In this document: positions 8,216 through 16,293 of the stretch, piece after piece
Numbering within the stretch: the stretch's first letter is position 1
Layout of the letters: the number at the start of each line of letters is the position of its first letter
DNA from: Rhizobium sp. BK313
GTDB lineage: Bacteria; Pseudomonadota; Alphaproteobacteria; Rhizobiales; Rhizobiaceae
Assembly: GCF_014193655.1 (NCBI RefSeq)
Contig: NZ_JACHZQ010000003.1
Coordinates: 124,001 to 188,000 of the forward strand
Direction: 5' to 3'
Length of the DNA: 64,000 bases
Translations under genes and position numbers: made by a program
The notes under the pieces: model-generated
Told to the model about the DNA's origin: nothing
The model's database searches: none
The model's input: only the letters and a program-made list of their open reading frames with translations

Positions 8216-9260
8216 TGCTGACGACTTTCAAATGCGCGCGCTTGCGAACATCGCGAATGTAATCCACAGCAGGGCGAACGCCGCCTTCGCCGCCTAATCC
8301 ATACAATTTTCCCTTGGTCGTCCAATCGACTTGGTGAGCGAAGTCCGTGAGCGCGTTCACGAACGAAATTCGATCTAGGCGGCTATCATCGGCTGCTTCT
8401 CGGTAAAGGTCCGCGGCAATATCCATCAAAGCGTAGACGCCCAATCCCTTGTTCAAGATGTGCTTGCGGGTGTTCGACCATTCTTCGGGAAGCACTTCGG
8501 AGACAGCTTTCCAGAAGGCAAGAACGATTTGGGCGGCTCGCTCGGTCGACTTCGTTTTTAGAATTCGTGTAGCAGTCAGGAAGCGTTTGATTGCCTTTTG
8601 CATCGTCCTAAGTGATGCCCGTCGCGTCATGCCGGACGTGCTGGTCCCACCGAGGTCAAGCTGTCGATGCCACGGTGATTCCGGGTCATTGTTAAGATGC
8701 AGGGCAATGAACAATTCGGGTCGGTCGTTGGCAAGGTCGCCCGCCAGGTGCGCATCGTGAAAATCGAGCAGACTGGTGCTGAGACCCTTCGCCTTGCTGT
8801 TGATCGTGCGGAATACCTCCATCTCCTCTTCAACGCTGAGGCCGATATAGCACATGAACGGAAGGGACAGATCCACCTCTCCCAGAAAGCCTAGCCGGTG
8901 CTGACAGTCAACCTGCGCCATGATTTTTCCAGCATTGGCACTGATCTTGAGTTCGGCTTGTCCATTGCCCTTCTCACACACTGACCACGCACCTGCGGAT
9001 GGTCTGAGATTGAGGGTCAAAGGAATAGTTGAAGCGCCAGGCTGCCGGATGTAGCGCCGAAAATCCTGGCTATGCTGCGAGTTAAAGCGCCTCTGATAGC
9101 CAGCACCGGTATCCTCATTCAAGACGTCGGGAAAACTCAGATCGTGCAACACCTTGGCGGGTGCAAAGCCGAGAAGAACCATCCTACTGGCAGAGCTGCC
9201 GATCGAGCAAAAAATTGAAAAGGCTTCCGACATAGCATTATCCGCAACGCAGTATTGCAT
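8208..9260 (-). CDS. DGQHR-domain (DndB-like) protein, 350 aa
   Basis: Residues 116-125 read QVDCQHRLGF, equivalent to the DGQHR motif of the DndB/DGQHR family but with Cys in place of Gly. Residues about 135-175 include MEVFRTINSKAKGLSTS, the second conserved block of this family. DndB regulates and modulates DNA phosphorothioation in dnd systems; other members sit in unexplained defence clusters. The start is uncertain: the ATG at 9260 has AGGGA directly adjacent, and a second ATG at 9233 gives a product nine residues shorter. The gene overlaps the radical SAM start by eight bases. The 187-base gap upstream may hold an internal promoter. Confidence 0.75.
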   Translation of the reverse strand: MQYCVADNAMSEAFSIFCSIGSSASRMVLLGFAPAKVLHDLSFPDVLNEDTGAGYQRRFNSQHSQDFRRYIRQPGASTIPLTLNLRPSAGAWSVCEKGNGQAELKISANAGKIMAQVDCQHRLGFLGEVDLSLPFMCYIGLSVEEEMEVFRTINSKAKGLSTSLLDFHDAHLAGDLANDRPELFIALHLNNDPESPWHRQLDLGGTSTSGMTRRASLRTMQKAIKRFLTATRILKTKSTERAAQIVLAFWKAVSEVLPEEWSNTRKHILNKGLGVYALMDIAADLYREAADDSRLDRISFVNALTDFAHQVDWTTKGKLYGLGGEGGVRPAVDYIRDVRKRAHLKVVSNG

Positions 9261-9447
9261 TCCCTGGGTGCAATTTCGTCGTTTTGAGCGTGCAAGTCAA
9301 GCGCCGCCGTTGTGTTTTCCGACAGGTTTTGGAGCTTTATGGTGTCCTGCTCGGAATGCGAACGTTAACGTATATGGACCCGCGCAGGGCGCTCTACGTG
9401 CGTGGCAGTCGCGCTGCTCTCAGCTGTGACCGAGACGTTTTCCAGGG

Positions 9448-10470
9448 TCACTGGGCATCGATTTCGTTTTTCTTGGCTTCTACTAGGTCTTTGTATTTGC
9501 GAGACTTTTTCTCAATTTCCTTCAACTCATATTGGATGCGGTCCCGGACCTGTTTTGGCGCATCGAGGATGTCGTCCTCAGTTGACGCTTCGACTAGCCA
9601 TTTTTTGAAGCGGATCAATTTGTTGAGGACGTGGCTTTCGCCCCCTGCCGTGACGGCGGCCTCATGCGCTTCAGCGAAGTCGTAGGTACCATCCACGTAG
9701 CGCCGGACGATTTTACTGCTCGCCGTACAGATAACGGGAAGTTTGTCGCGTAACTCCATTGCCTTGCCAAAATGACCGGCTTGGATTTCGCCAACAATGA
9801 AGTCATCGAACCCCGCCACCTCTTCACGGATCTTCCTAATCTTCCGTGACTTCAAAAACTCGTCATAGTAACTCCACCGTTCGCGGTCGCCGTCGCCGTG
9901 CTCGATCATGAACTCATAGACAGCGACGAGGTGCTTTGCTTCGTCTTTGGTGAGCCCGATTTCTTTCGCAATGGCCGGGATGTCAACCATCTGATTTTTG
10001 AACCGCCGGTAAACGAAGCCGGCCTTCTCGTAGGGCGCCCAGTCCTTCTTTCCCTTGACATGGTACTGCGCGAGCAGAGCGAATACCGATTTTTCGTCGA
10101 TGTCTGCCGGTAGAAAAGTGCATCTTACCTTGCCCCACAAAATAGGGTTTTCGCCGATCAGATGATGATAGGCCGCAAGCCGACTATTGCCCTCCAGAAC
10201 GACGAAATCACCATCTCGAACGATCAGCGGGTCGATCAGACCGCCGTTGGCACGGATATCCTGTACGAGCTCCCTGACGTGCTCAAGGGTCTGAAGCTTT
10301 GCCAGAATATCGGTCTGTGTCGGCTGCACGCCGTCCGCACGCATAAACGAGTAAATTCGGGGATTATCGACGTAGAATTTCAAGGTCCTAACATCAACGT
10401 CGAGGGTGCGTGTGGCAATCTCGGCGCCGCGTAAAATGACCGAGCCTTGTTCGCTGACCTTGTTCAACAT
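9448..10470 (-). CDS. ParB-like protein (first of two), 340 aa
   Basis: Residues 90-99 read VVLEGNSRLA, the ExNxR box of the ParB/sulfiredoxin nucleotide-binding fold, preceded by an ANGGLIDPLIV strand-turn typical of the same domain (74-84). Helices at about 140-170 (IPAIAKEIGLTKDEAKHLV) could be the helix-turn-helix that follows in ParB. The C-terminus ends in a lysine-rich coiled-coil-like tail. The start is placed at the ATG at 10470, behind an AGGAGG at about 10486-10491; a TTG at 10494 is the alternative but would put the Shine-Dalgarno site inside the gene. Only nine to 25 bases separate it from the helicase stop. Unlike chromosomal ParB there is no parA or parS nearby. Confidence 0.75.
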   Translation of the reverse strand: MLNKVSEQGSVILRGAEIATRTLDVDVRTLKFYVDNPRIYSFMRADGVQPTQTDILAKLQTLEHVRELVQDIRANGGLIDPLIVRDGDFVVLEGNSRLAAYHHLIGENPILWGKVRCTFLPADIDEKSVFALLAQYHVKGKKDWAPYEKAGFVYRRFKNQMVDIPAIAKEIGLTKDEAKHLVAVYEFMIEHGDGDRERWSYYDEFLKSRKIRKIREEVAGFDDFIVGEIQAGHFGKAMELRDKLPVICTASSKIVRRYVDGTYDFAEAHEAAVTAGGESHVLNKLIRFKKWLVEASTEDDILDAPKQVRDRIQYELKEIEKKSRKYKDLVEAKKNEIDAQ

Positions 10471-10494
10471 AGGTTTTTCGTTCGTCCTCCTCAA

Positions 10495-11985
10495 TTAGGC
10501 CTCCAGACCCAGGATTTCCTTTATCATTTTGCCGAAATCGTAATTTGCGAGGCGGCGATATTCCTCTTTAGTGATGTCGGCCTGTCCAAGCTGGGCTGAC
10601 AGCCTTTTCGCAGCAAGAAGCGAATCGACCCATTCATCGATCGATTCCGACGCAATCAGGTTCCAAATGAAACATGTGTCGGTCTGCGAAATCCTGTGGA
10701 TCCGGTCTTGTGCTTGAAGGTAGTCGTCGAGGCTGAAGGACCGATCATAGAAGATCGCATGGTTGGCAATCGTCAGCGTAAGACCCTCCTTTGCCGCACC
10801 AGGAGTCGCAACGAGAACTTTCACCGATGGGTCAGCTTTGAACCTGGCAATTGCGTCATTGCGATCTGTGACGTCCACGCCCCCGTGCACTTTCACGGCT
10901 CCGAATTCTGCGAGGCGCATTTGGAGCCAGTCGGCGTTCTTAACAAAACTCGTCCAGACGATGATTTTCGACCCTGAACCGATGGCCTGCGTCACAAGCT
11001 CATGCAGCTTGGCGTATTTTCCCGGGGTTTCGGTGTAAGAATCGTCGACGAGTTTCGGATTAGATGCAACTTGGACTAACCGCAGCAGCCGCTTGAGACT
11101 TTCTTCAGCATCGTCGAGTGTCTGCCGCTCATCAACGACAATGGATGCGCCAAGATCCGTTCGGTACTCGTCGTAGAGCGCTTTTTGGCGTGAACTCATT
11201 TGGACCGCGATATTTTGAATCCGCTTTTCCGGGAGTTGGATCCCGGCCGTCAATTTTGTCTCCCGGACGGTAAATGCGCGGATCCGATCAAAAAGGTCCC
11301 CTAGTTCGTCCTCAAAGGCATCTCGCCGCCTCTCGTTCAACCAAAGGTCGTTGCTGAGATCGAGGCCGTTCTTGAAAACTTCGAAATCGGGGCCGAGAGA
11401 CTCACCCTGATCAAGAAAGTAGATGAGTGACCAGATGTCATAGGGCCTGTTCGCAACCGGCGTACCTGTCATGATGATGCGGCGCTCCATGACTGGAGCA
11501 ATGTCATGAAAGGCCCGGGCGAGGTCGGATTCCGGGTTTTTGATTTTTTGTGCTTCGTCGAGAATAACGCCGATGCGCCGAGTCTTCGCAAAAAGCCGCA
11601 AACGGCGTTGTTCGGTGCGAAATACCTCGTAATGGACGAGGAACACAGGGCTCGGAGAGTTCAGGGCGAAGAAATTTCCGGCATGGTTTTGGTCCAGGAT
11701 CGTTGGATGGAGATATGAATGAGCCTTGATTTCGTCCTGCCAGTTCTGAACAAGGCCGCGTTTGGTAACGAACACGACCGTATCGACCGCATCGGTTCTC
11801 AGCCACTCGAGCGCAAGGTCGATGGCAATCTTTGTCTTGCCAAGACCCTGCTCGTGGAAAAGAGCGGCATAGGGTAAATCCTTCACAGCTTCGACCGCCT
11901 CAAGCTGGTAAAGGAAGCCTGAATGGCGCAGACCAAGGTTGAGCGATGGGTTACGTTTCAGCCGTGTTGAGGTTTCAGAGGCCAT
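10495..11985 (-). CDS. SNF2-family DNA helicase/translocase, 496 aa
   Basis: All main superfamily 2 motifs are visible: EQGLGKT (Walker A, 45-51), ILDEAQ (Walker B, 141-146), MTGTP (172-176), and in the second lobe VHGGVDVTDRNDAIARF, VLVATPGAAKEGLTL and QDRIHRISQT. It is a minimal ATPase core with no extra N- or C-terminal domain. The start is taken at the ATG at 11985, eleven bases inside the nuclease gene; the longer frame to 12210 would run through that gene in another frame and encodes no family sequence. Such SNF2 proteins are translocases in restriction and defence systems such as DISARM and Dpd. Its nuclease partner may be the upstream overlapping gene. Confidence 0.9.
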   Translation of the reverse strand: MASETSTRLKRNPSLNLGLRHSGFLYQLEAVEAVKDLPYAALFHEQGLGKTKIAIDLALEWLRTDAVDTVVFVTKRGLVQNWQDEIKAHSYLHPTILDQNHAGNFFALNSPSPVFLVHYEVFRTEQRRLRLFAKTRRIGVILDEAQKIKNPESDLARAFHDIAPVMERRIIMTGTPVANRPYDIWSLIYFLDQGESLGPDFEVFKNGLDLSNDLWLNERRRDAFEDELGDLFDRIRAFTVRETKLTAGIQLPEKRIQNIAVQMSSRQKALYDEYRTDLGASIVVDERQTLDDAEESLKRLLRLVQVASNPKLVDDSYTETPGKYAKLHELVTQAIGSGSKIIVWTSFVKNADWLQMRLAEFGAVKVHGGVDVTDRNDAIARFKADPSVKVLVATPGAAKEGLTLTIANHAIFYDRSFSLDDYLQAQDRIHRISQTDTCFIWNLIASESIDEWVDSLLAAKRLSAQLGQADITKEEYRRLANYDFGKMIKEILGLEA

Positions 11986-12379
11986 CGATGACCTCAATGG
12001 AAATGTTGCCGTGAGCGGCCGTGCGCAGTGCATCGACGATGGCAGCTGAACGGCGTCTCTGAAACGGAGGCACAGTGAGATAAAAGCTGGAGCCTTGGCG
12101 AACTGACAAATAGTCGAGGAATGCCAATATCTGACGTTGGGAGCGGCTGGTCTCGAGGTCGGCCATAGTTTTCGCTTCACCAATGACTTCGAACGTCGCT
12201 GGCAAGTCACTGGCGAAAAGATCAGGCGTGTATCCCGCTATCTGCGGAGGACGATTGTGCCCGAAGGTGTGATGATCGGCGAGTACCAGGAGCCCGCTGG
12301 GCGGGCGATGCCTCGCGCGGACGTGAGATATAAGCCGCTCGACGAGAAGCGTATGCGCCCTCGTCTCACCCGACATCAT
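11975..12379 (-). CDS. Small PD-(D/E)xK-like nuclease, 134 aa
   Basis: Asp53 in GYTPDLFA and Glu68-Ala-Lys70 in EVIGEAKT fit the PD...ExK catalytic pattern, and the following helix has SRSQRQILAFLDYL, with Gln residues as often found after the ExK strand. The size suits a minimal single-domain nuclease such as VRR-NUC or Holliday resolvase-like enzymes. It overlaps the ParB-like gene upstream by 14 bases and the SNF2 gene downstream by 11, so the three are likely coupled. This is the only obvious cutting enzyme in the cluster. No family match can be claimed from the sequence alone. Confidence 0.6.
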   Translation of the reverse strand: MMSGETRAHTLLVERLISHVRARHRPPSGLLVLADHHTFGHNRPPQIAGYTPDLFASDLPATFEVIGEAKTMADLETSRSQRQILAFLDYLSVRQGSSFYLTVPPFQRRRSAAIVDALRTAAHGNISIEVIDGL

Positions 12380-13391
12380 CTCTCCGCTGCTGGAACTCTC
12401 CAGCTAAATTCTGCAACGCGTCCAGGGCATCGAGCACATAACGCGCTACATCGTCATCCGGGTTCTGGCGAAGCCGCTGGATCTCAATGAACGGGATCTT
12501 TTCCGCCTTCTCGGTTATTGCCCTCGCCAACTGGCTAAGGCTGGCCGCGCGCAAGTCCGCGCCGATGTCGGGCCGCTCTATAGCATCAAGCGCCGCCTTG
12601 ATATCCTTCTTGAGGAATATCGCCCTTGCATTCTTATCCCCGAGGACAAGCGGAAGCTGGCGAATGGCGATGAGACCATCGATCTTCTTCTCCTTCAGCC
12701 AGACGGCGAAGTCATCAAGCGAGAAGCCCGCTCGAAAAATAGCCGTCTTCACCTTCGTGTTCTGAAGTTCAACAAAGCCCGAGTACCGCTGCGTGTTATA
12801 GAATTCGCCCGGTTGATGAAGCTTTCGAAAGTGAGTTTCCATGTCCGCGTATGCGTTAATCGATTTCTGAACGTCCCGGCGGTCCCCGCCGCACAACTCG
12901 ACTAATCGATCCAGGGGCATCAGGTGCTTGATTTGAAGCTCCCACTGATATTTGGCTTTCGAATATGCGTCCCAGGCGCGCGGCCCGACCAGATGTGCCT
13001 GAAGTCTGATGGCATCAACGCCGTCGCCGACCAGTGTCTCGTGGACGATAGCGGGTATAGTCGACCAATCGCCCGCAACTCCGTTTTCGTGAAACTGGCG
13101 ATATATAAAGAGGCGGGTATTTCCTTCGATACACAGATATCGTCCAGCTTCGTTCCGACAGACGATAATCGGCTGCATGATCCCGCGATTTGCCAAAATC
13201 GAATTCCGCAGCTTGTCCGCGCCCGATACACCCTTGCTGGTGTCGCCATCGTCACCACCGATATCGAGGGCGAGCTGGATATTGTCGTCGGTTAGCTCAC
13301 CTTCGAACCCTTCGACAAATCGACGGATACGCGGATTGTTGCGGTCGAGCTCGACGTCAAAAATCGGCAAATGTTGCTGCACACCGAACAC
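12366..13391 (-). CDS. ParB-like protein (second), first gene of the cluster, 341 aa
   Basis: Residues 86-95 read LCIEGNTRLF, the ParB/sulfiredoxin ExNxR box, preceded by NRGIMQPIIV (68-77). An N-terminal PIFDVELDRNNPRIRRF block (9-25) is like the first strand of ParB domains. The start is a GTG at 13391 with AGGAGG six bases upstream, which settles the start. The protein differs strongly from the other ParB-like protein in the cluster, so they are not recent duplicates. Its stop overlaps the nuclease start. In the family the box binds CTP or ATP. Here it could act in DNA binding, nicking or control of the operon, which cannot be told from sequence. Confidence 0.75.
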   Translation of the reverse strand: MFGVQQHLPIFDVELDRNNPRIRRFVEGFEGELTDDNIQLALDIGGDDGDTSKGVSGADKLRNSILANRGIMQPIIVCRNEAGRYLCIEGNTRLFIYRQFHENGVAGDWSTIPAIVHETLVGDGVDAIRLQAHLVGPRAWDAYSKAKYQWELQIKHLMPLDRLVELCGGDRRDVQKSINAYADMETHFRKLHQPGEFYNTQRYSGFVELQNTKVKTAIFRAGFSLDDFAVWLKEKKIDGLIAIRQLPLVLGDKNARAIFLKKDIKAALDAIERPDIGADLRAASLSQLARAITEKAEKIPFIEIQRLRQNPDDDVARYVLDALDALQNLAGEFQQRRDDVG

Positions 13392-13849
13392 GCCTATCCT
13401 CCTATGATTTCCACCACCATTAACAGTAGCATCGGCAATCTAAAAAATCCTGATTTTTTTACTACCGCACATTGAATTTACTGGAGATTGTAATGGAGGT
13501 GGAGCGCGCAAAGCCTCAACGGGGGATAGATTGGGCTTTCCAAAATAGTAAATGCATTCGGCATAACCATGCCTTTTGTTGGGTTTGAGGCTCCGTGGCC
13601 CGAACTTGGCAAGGCTGTGACGCGTGATTCAGCAGCGCTCAAGCCTCCCAGCCAAGACCGAATTCTCGGTGAGACCGTCACCCTCCTCCCGGTTCATGCA
13701 AGCGCCCATCACAAGCTCCAGTCAACAAAGGTGCAATCAAAGATGCAAATGCTCCGCGAACCTTATAGAACGCAGACGAAGATAATCTTGAATCTTGAAT
13801 GGCCCCACGTTAGTCGCCGGGCGCCAATGTGCGCGCTTTTCAGCGTCTT
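13392..13849. other. Promoter region of the seven-gene cluster
   Basis: This stretch between the cluster and the next leftward gene contains no convincing coding frame; a plus-strand frame at 13569-13892 has a composition unlike a protein. The part nearest the cluster is AT-rich and holds an inverted repeat. The main promoter of the cluster should be here, but I cannot fix its -35 and -10 elements with confidence. Confidence 0.5.
13442..13459. promoter_or_regulatory. AT-rich inverted repeat, candidate operator
   Basis: AAAAAATC and GATTTTTT form a perfect 8-bp inverted repeat with a two-base spacer, centred about 60 bases upstream of the GTG start of the first cluster gene. The short spacer suits binding by a dimeric protein better than an RNA hairpin. 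The DGQHR protein or one of the ParB-like proteins could be the repressor, as DndB is in dnd systems, but this is inference. Confidence 0.35.
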
Positions 13850-14419
13850 CTATTCTGCAGCTGGGTCGGTCGTCTGGAGACTAACGCTTTGAATCCAGCG
13901 GGTTCGATCGCTCTTGCGCTCGTGCATGGCCAGAAATAGGCGCCGTCCGTTGCCTAATAGCGTGAGCGCGTCGCTGACAAAGCACGGCGAAACGCGCAGC
14001 CAAGCAGACCAACGGGGCTCGCCACGCACCTTATCGATAAGCCCCATTCCCTTCGGTGCATTGTAAATCGGGATCTGTCGACCACGATAGGAACGATACT
14101 TGGGCGAGCCATGCTCATCGCGCGCTTGCACATCTTTGAGCGTCGCATGAATATCATCTGAGCTCATATTGTTGGCATAGAACGTGAGCTCATAAGTGTC
14201 GCCTCCTCTTTTTTCGGGATAGGTGGCGACTCCGACGATCACCAACTGCGTTCTGAACACCAACAGCGGGTGGTCGTCATCTGCGTTCCATGCGAATTGG
14301 GGAGCGAAAACATCATGATTGATGGCGGCTTCAACATTCGCCTCGTAACCTTCAACGCGGATGGCGAGAAATGTGTATTCGTCATCAGGTGTCTTCCGCC
14401 GCTTCTTCCTCTGGGGCAT
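13850..14419 (-). CDS. Hypothetical protein, 189 aa
   Basis: The ATG start has only a weak GATAGG upstream. The product begins with a Lys/Arg-rich segment (MPQRKKRRK), followed by a globular domain with many aromatic residues and no membrane segment or signal peptide. FLAIRVEGYEANVEAAINHD and ELTFYANNMS look like strands of an alpha/beta protein. It is encoded on the same strand as the seven-gene cluster but 458 bases away, so it may be an independent gene of the island. I do not recognise the family. Confidence 0.5.
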   Translation of the reverse strand: MPQRKKRRKTPDDEYTFLAIRVEGYEANVEAAINHDVFAPQFAWNADDDHPLLVFRTQLVIVGVATYPEKRGGDTYELTFYANNMSSDDIHATLKDVQARDEHGSPKYRSYRGRQIPIYNAPKGMGLIDKVRGEPRWSAWLRVSPCFVSDALTLLGNGRRLFLAMHERKSDRTRWIQSVSLQTTDPAAE

Positions 14420-14774
14420 CGAAACCTATCATCCGTTGCTGCCATGGATACGGTTTGGCCGAGACACTAAGTAAAACATATCATCTGGCTCTAAGCTATC
14501 AGCACGGCTTTGCAGGCACGTCCAGGAAACCGGACGTCTGTGTGTTTCGGGAAAGAGCGTAGCGGCTGGCTTGAACGCTCAGACGGGGCGCCGATAAGGT
14601 TTGATTGTCCATCCACGCTTAACCTCCCCCGTTTTCCACCGTCCGCATGCGGCAATTGCCCATATGTCTGACACGGCGCTGAACAATAAGGCGACAATGG
14701 TGCAAGCAATGGTGCAAGTACAGGTCAAAGATTTCTAAAAATTTACGATTTTTCAATCACTTACGAGAAGTTCA
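14420..14774. other. Junction between island and tRNA-Ser
   Basis: This stretch lies next to the 3' end of the tRNA, where an integrase gene or attachment site is often found. I see no integrase frame. A short direct repeat of TGGTGCAAG occurs twice at about 14698-14718. No other repeat or RNA gene is evident. Confidence 0.4.
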
Positions 14775-14864
14775 TGGCGGACAGGGAGGGATTCGAACCC
14801 TCGGTACGCTTTCACGTACACACGCGTTCCAGGCGTGCGCCTTAAACCACTCGGCCACCTGTCC
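14775..14864 (-). tRNA. tRNA-Ser(GGA)
   Basis: Read on the minus strand, the acceptor stem GGACAGG pairs with CCTGTCC, followed by discriminator G and an encoded CCA at 14775-14777. The anticodon stem CACGC/GCGTG encloses CTGGAAC, giving anticodon GGA. A long variable arm (GTGTACGTGAAAGCGTAC) is as expected for a serine tRNA, and the T loop has GGTTCGAATCC. The length of 90 bases is normal. The 3' end faces the accessory region on the left, the usual orientation for island insertion. Confidence 0.97.
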
Positions 14865-15098
14865 TTTGGCGTTTCGCAACCGGTCAGGAGGCAAATCGTC
14901 GGAACGGCCGCGATATATACCGATGAATTTCTCAGGATCAACCTGAATCTGACAGATTTTTGACTTGCGGACAGAAAACTCCGGGCCTCTCCTCCATTGC
15001 GCTTATCTGGCTCTCAACTTATCTAAGGAGATGGATGGGGCAGAGTGCGATTGGCCAGTCGTGTATGGCCGATGGGTAATGAGTATTCGGAGGGGTCG

Positions 15099-15416
15099 AT
15101 GCGTTTCTTGTTGCGTTTTGCCAGCCTTGTTGCGCTGGTTGTTGCGGTGATCGCCGGGACCATCGATTCCATCCAATCGGTCGCAGCCTCCGCAGTCGTG
15201 CTGACCCCGATGGGAGACGCCTGGAAGGATGTCAGCCCGTCATCGCTTACGACCGTCCAGTCTCTGATTTCCTACTATATCCATCCGCGCCTTTACAATC
15301 TGGCAGTCCAGTGGCTGCTGTTCCAGCCGGCCTTCGCGGTGTTCCTGGTGATCTCGCTGCTTCTCTGGATGATTGCCTACAAGAAGCCGCCTGTTGCGGG
15401 CCGCTTCAGCGTTTGA
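15099..15416 (+). CDS. Small membrane protein, 105 aa
   Basis: The ATG at 15099 has GAGGGG just upstream; a start at 15045 in the same frame would add 18 residues of poor composition. Two hydrophobic segments are visible: residues about 4-24 at the N-terminus and about 78-95 near the C-terminus, leaving a central part of about 50 residues with TPMGDAWKDVSP that probably faces the periplasm. It looks like a conserved inner-membrane protein of rhizobia, but I cannot name a function. It is the first gene on the core side of the tRNA. Confidence 0.65.
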   Translation: MRFLLRFASLVALVVAVIAGTIDSIQSVAASAVVLTPMGDAWKDVSPSSLTTVQSLISYYIHPRLYNLAVQWLLFQPAFAVFLVISLLLWMIAYKKPPVAGRFSV

Positions 15417-15474
15417 GACCGCCTGGACGCTATAAGAATTCAGTCAACCGGGCGATGGAGACGGGAGAGGGAAC

Positions 15475-16293
15475 TTGCTTGACGATGGCGTTGGCACCTT
15501 TGGCATAAAAGCGGAGCGCCGGAATATCGCGGCGGGCCTTACGCGCATCCCCGCGTCACCATTTCACCGTCTTGGAATTCATATCGGAGCGCCCGTCAAT
15601 GCGTCATGCCGGTGCGATGGCAGGCAGCACCGTCGCGTCCAGTCGCATGGCGATATCGATATCGTTCCGGCGGGATTGGATGGCGAGTGGGAGGACGATG
15701 CCGATTGCTCGATTCTGCGGCTCTGGATAAACCCTGCGATCGTGCGCAGTGCGGCGGAGGATCTGGAGATCGATCCCGACAGCGTTGCCGTCATTCCTAA
15801 GTTCCAGCATCGCGATCCAGGTATCGAGCACATCGCCTTGGCGCTGGAGACGCAAATGAGGATGGATGAACCCTCCGATCGCCTGTTCGTCGAAAGCCTT
15901 GGAAAGGCGCTGGCGGTGCGGCTCATCAGCGGGCCCTTCAACCTGACGACCACCGCCGCCAGGCAAAAGCTTTCATCAAGCCAGAAGCGCAGGCTGGTCG
16001 AGTTCATCGAATCCCATCTCGATCAGGATTTATCGCTGGCACAATTGGCAGACGTGGCGGCAATCAGCGTATCGCATCTAAAGGTGCTGTTTCGCCGTAC
16101 ATACGGTATGCCGGTTCATCAATATGTGATCCGCTGCAGAGTGGAGCGCGCTAGAAGCTTGCTTGTAGCGGGGGAACTGCCGATCAGCCAGATTGCTCTG
16201 GCCACCGGTTTCGCCCATCAGAGCCATATGGCACAGGCGATGAAGCGTGTTCTTGGTGTGACGCCGGCCAACATCGCCCGGATGAGGCAATAA
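15475..16293 (+). CDS. AraC-family transcriptional regulator, 272 aa
   Basis: The C-terminal 100 residues hold the paired helix-turn-helix of the AraC family: LSLAQLADVAAISVSHLKVL, then VERARSLL, then ISQIALATGFAHQSHMAQAMKRVLGVTP. The N-terminal 170 residues would be a cupin-like sensing domain. A TTG at 15475 behind GGGAGAGGG is the best supported start; the first residues are not conserved-looking. The NmrA-like gene lies 148 bases downstream on the same strand and may be its target, which is inference from position. Confidence 0.85.
   Translation: MLDDGVGTFGIKAERRNIAAGLTRIPASPFHRLGIHIGAPVNASCRCDGRQHRRVQSHGDIDIVPAGLDGEWEDDADCSILRLWINPAIVRSAAEDLEIDPDSVAVIPKFQHRDPGIEHIALALETQMRMDEPSDRLFVESLGKALAVRLISGPFNLTTTAARQKLSSSQKRRLVEFIESHLDQDLSLAQLADVAAISVSHLKVLFRRTYGMPVHQYVIRCRVERARSLLVAGELPISQIALATGFAHQSHMAQAMKRVLGVTPANIARMRQ

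Noticed and set aside
11986..12210. Longer N-terminus of the SNF2 helicase
   Set aside because: This part overlaps the nuclease gene in another frame and does not look like helicase sequence; the ATG at 11985 gives a short coupled overlap.
5013..13391. Known Dnd, Ssp, Dpd, BREX, DISARM or Mza system
   Set aside because: The hallmark genes of these systems (for example DndC/D, SspB, TGT-like DpdA, PglX/BrxC, DrmA/B, Z1-domain protein) are not present; only single domains are shared.
13569..13892. Plus-strand 107-codon frame in the cluster's upstream region
   Set aside because: The composition is not protein-like, and it overlaps the 3' end of the better supported minus-strand gene at 13850.
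14420..14774. Integrase gene or remnant beside the tRNA
   Set aside because: No frame shows tyrosine or serine recombinase motifs, and no duplicated tRNA 3' end was found in the window.
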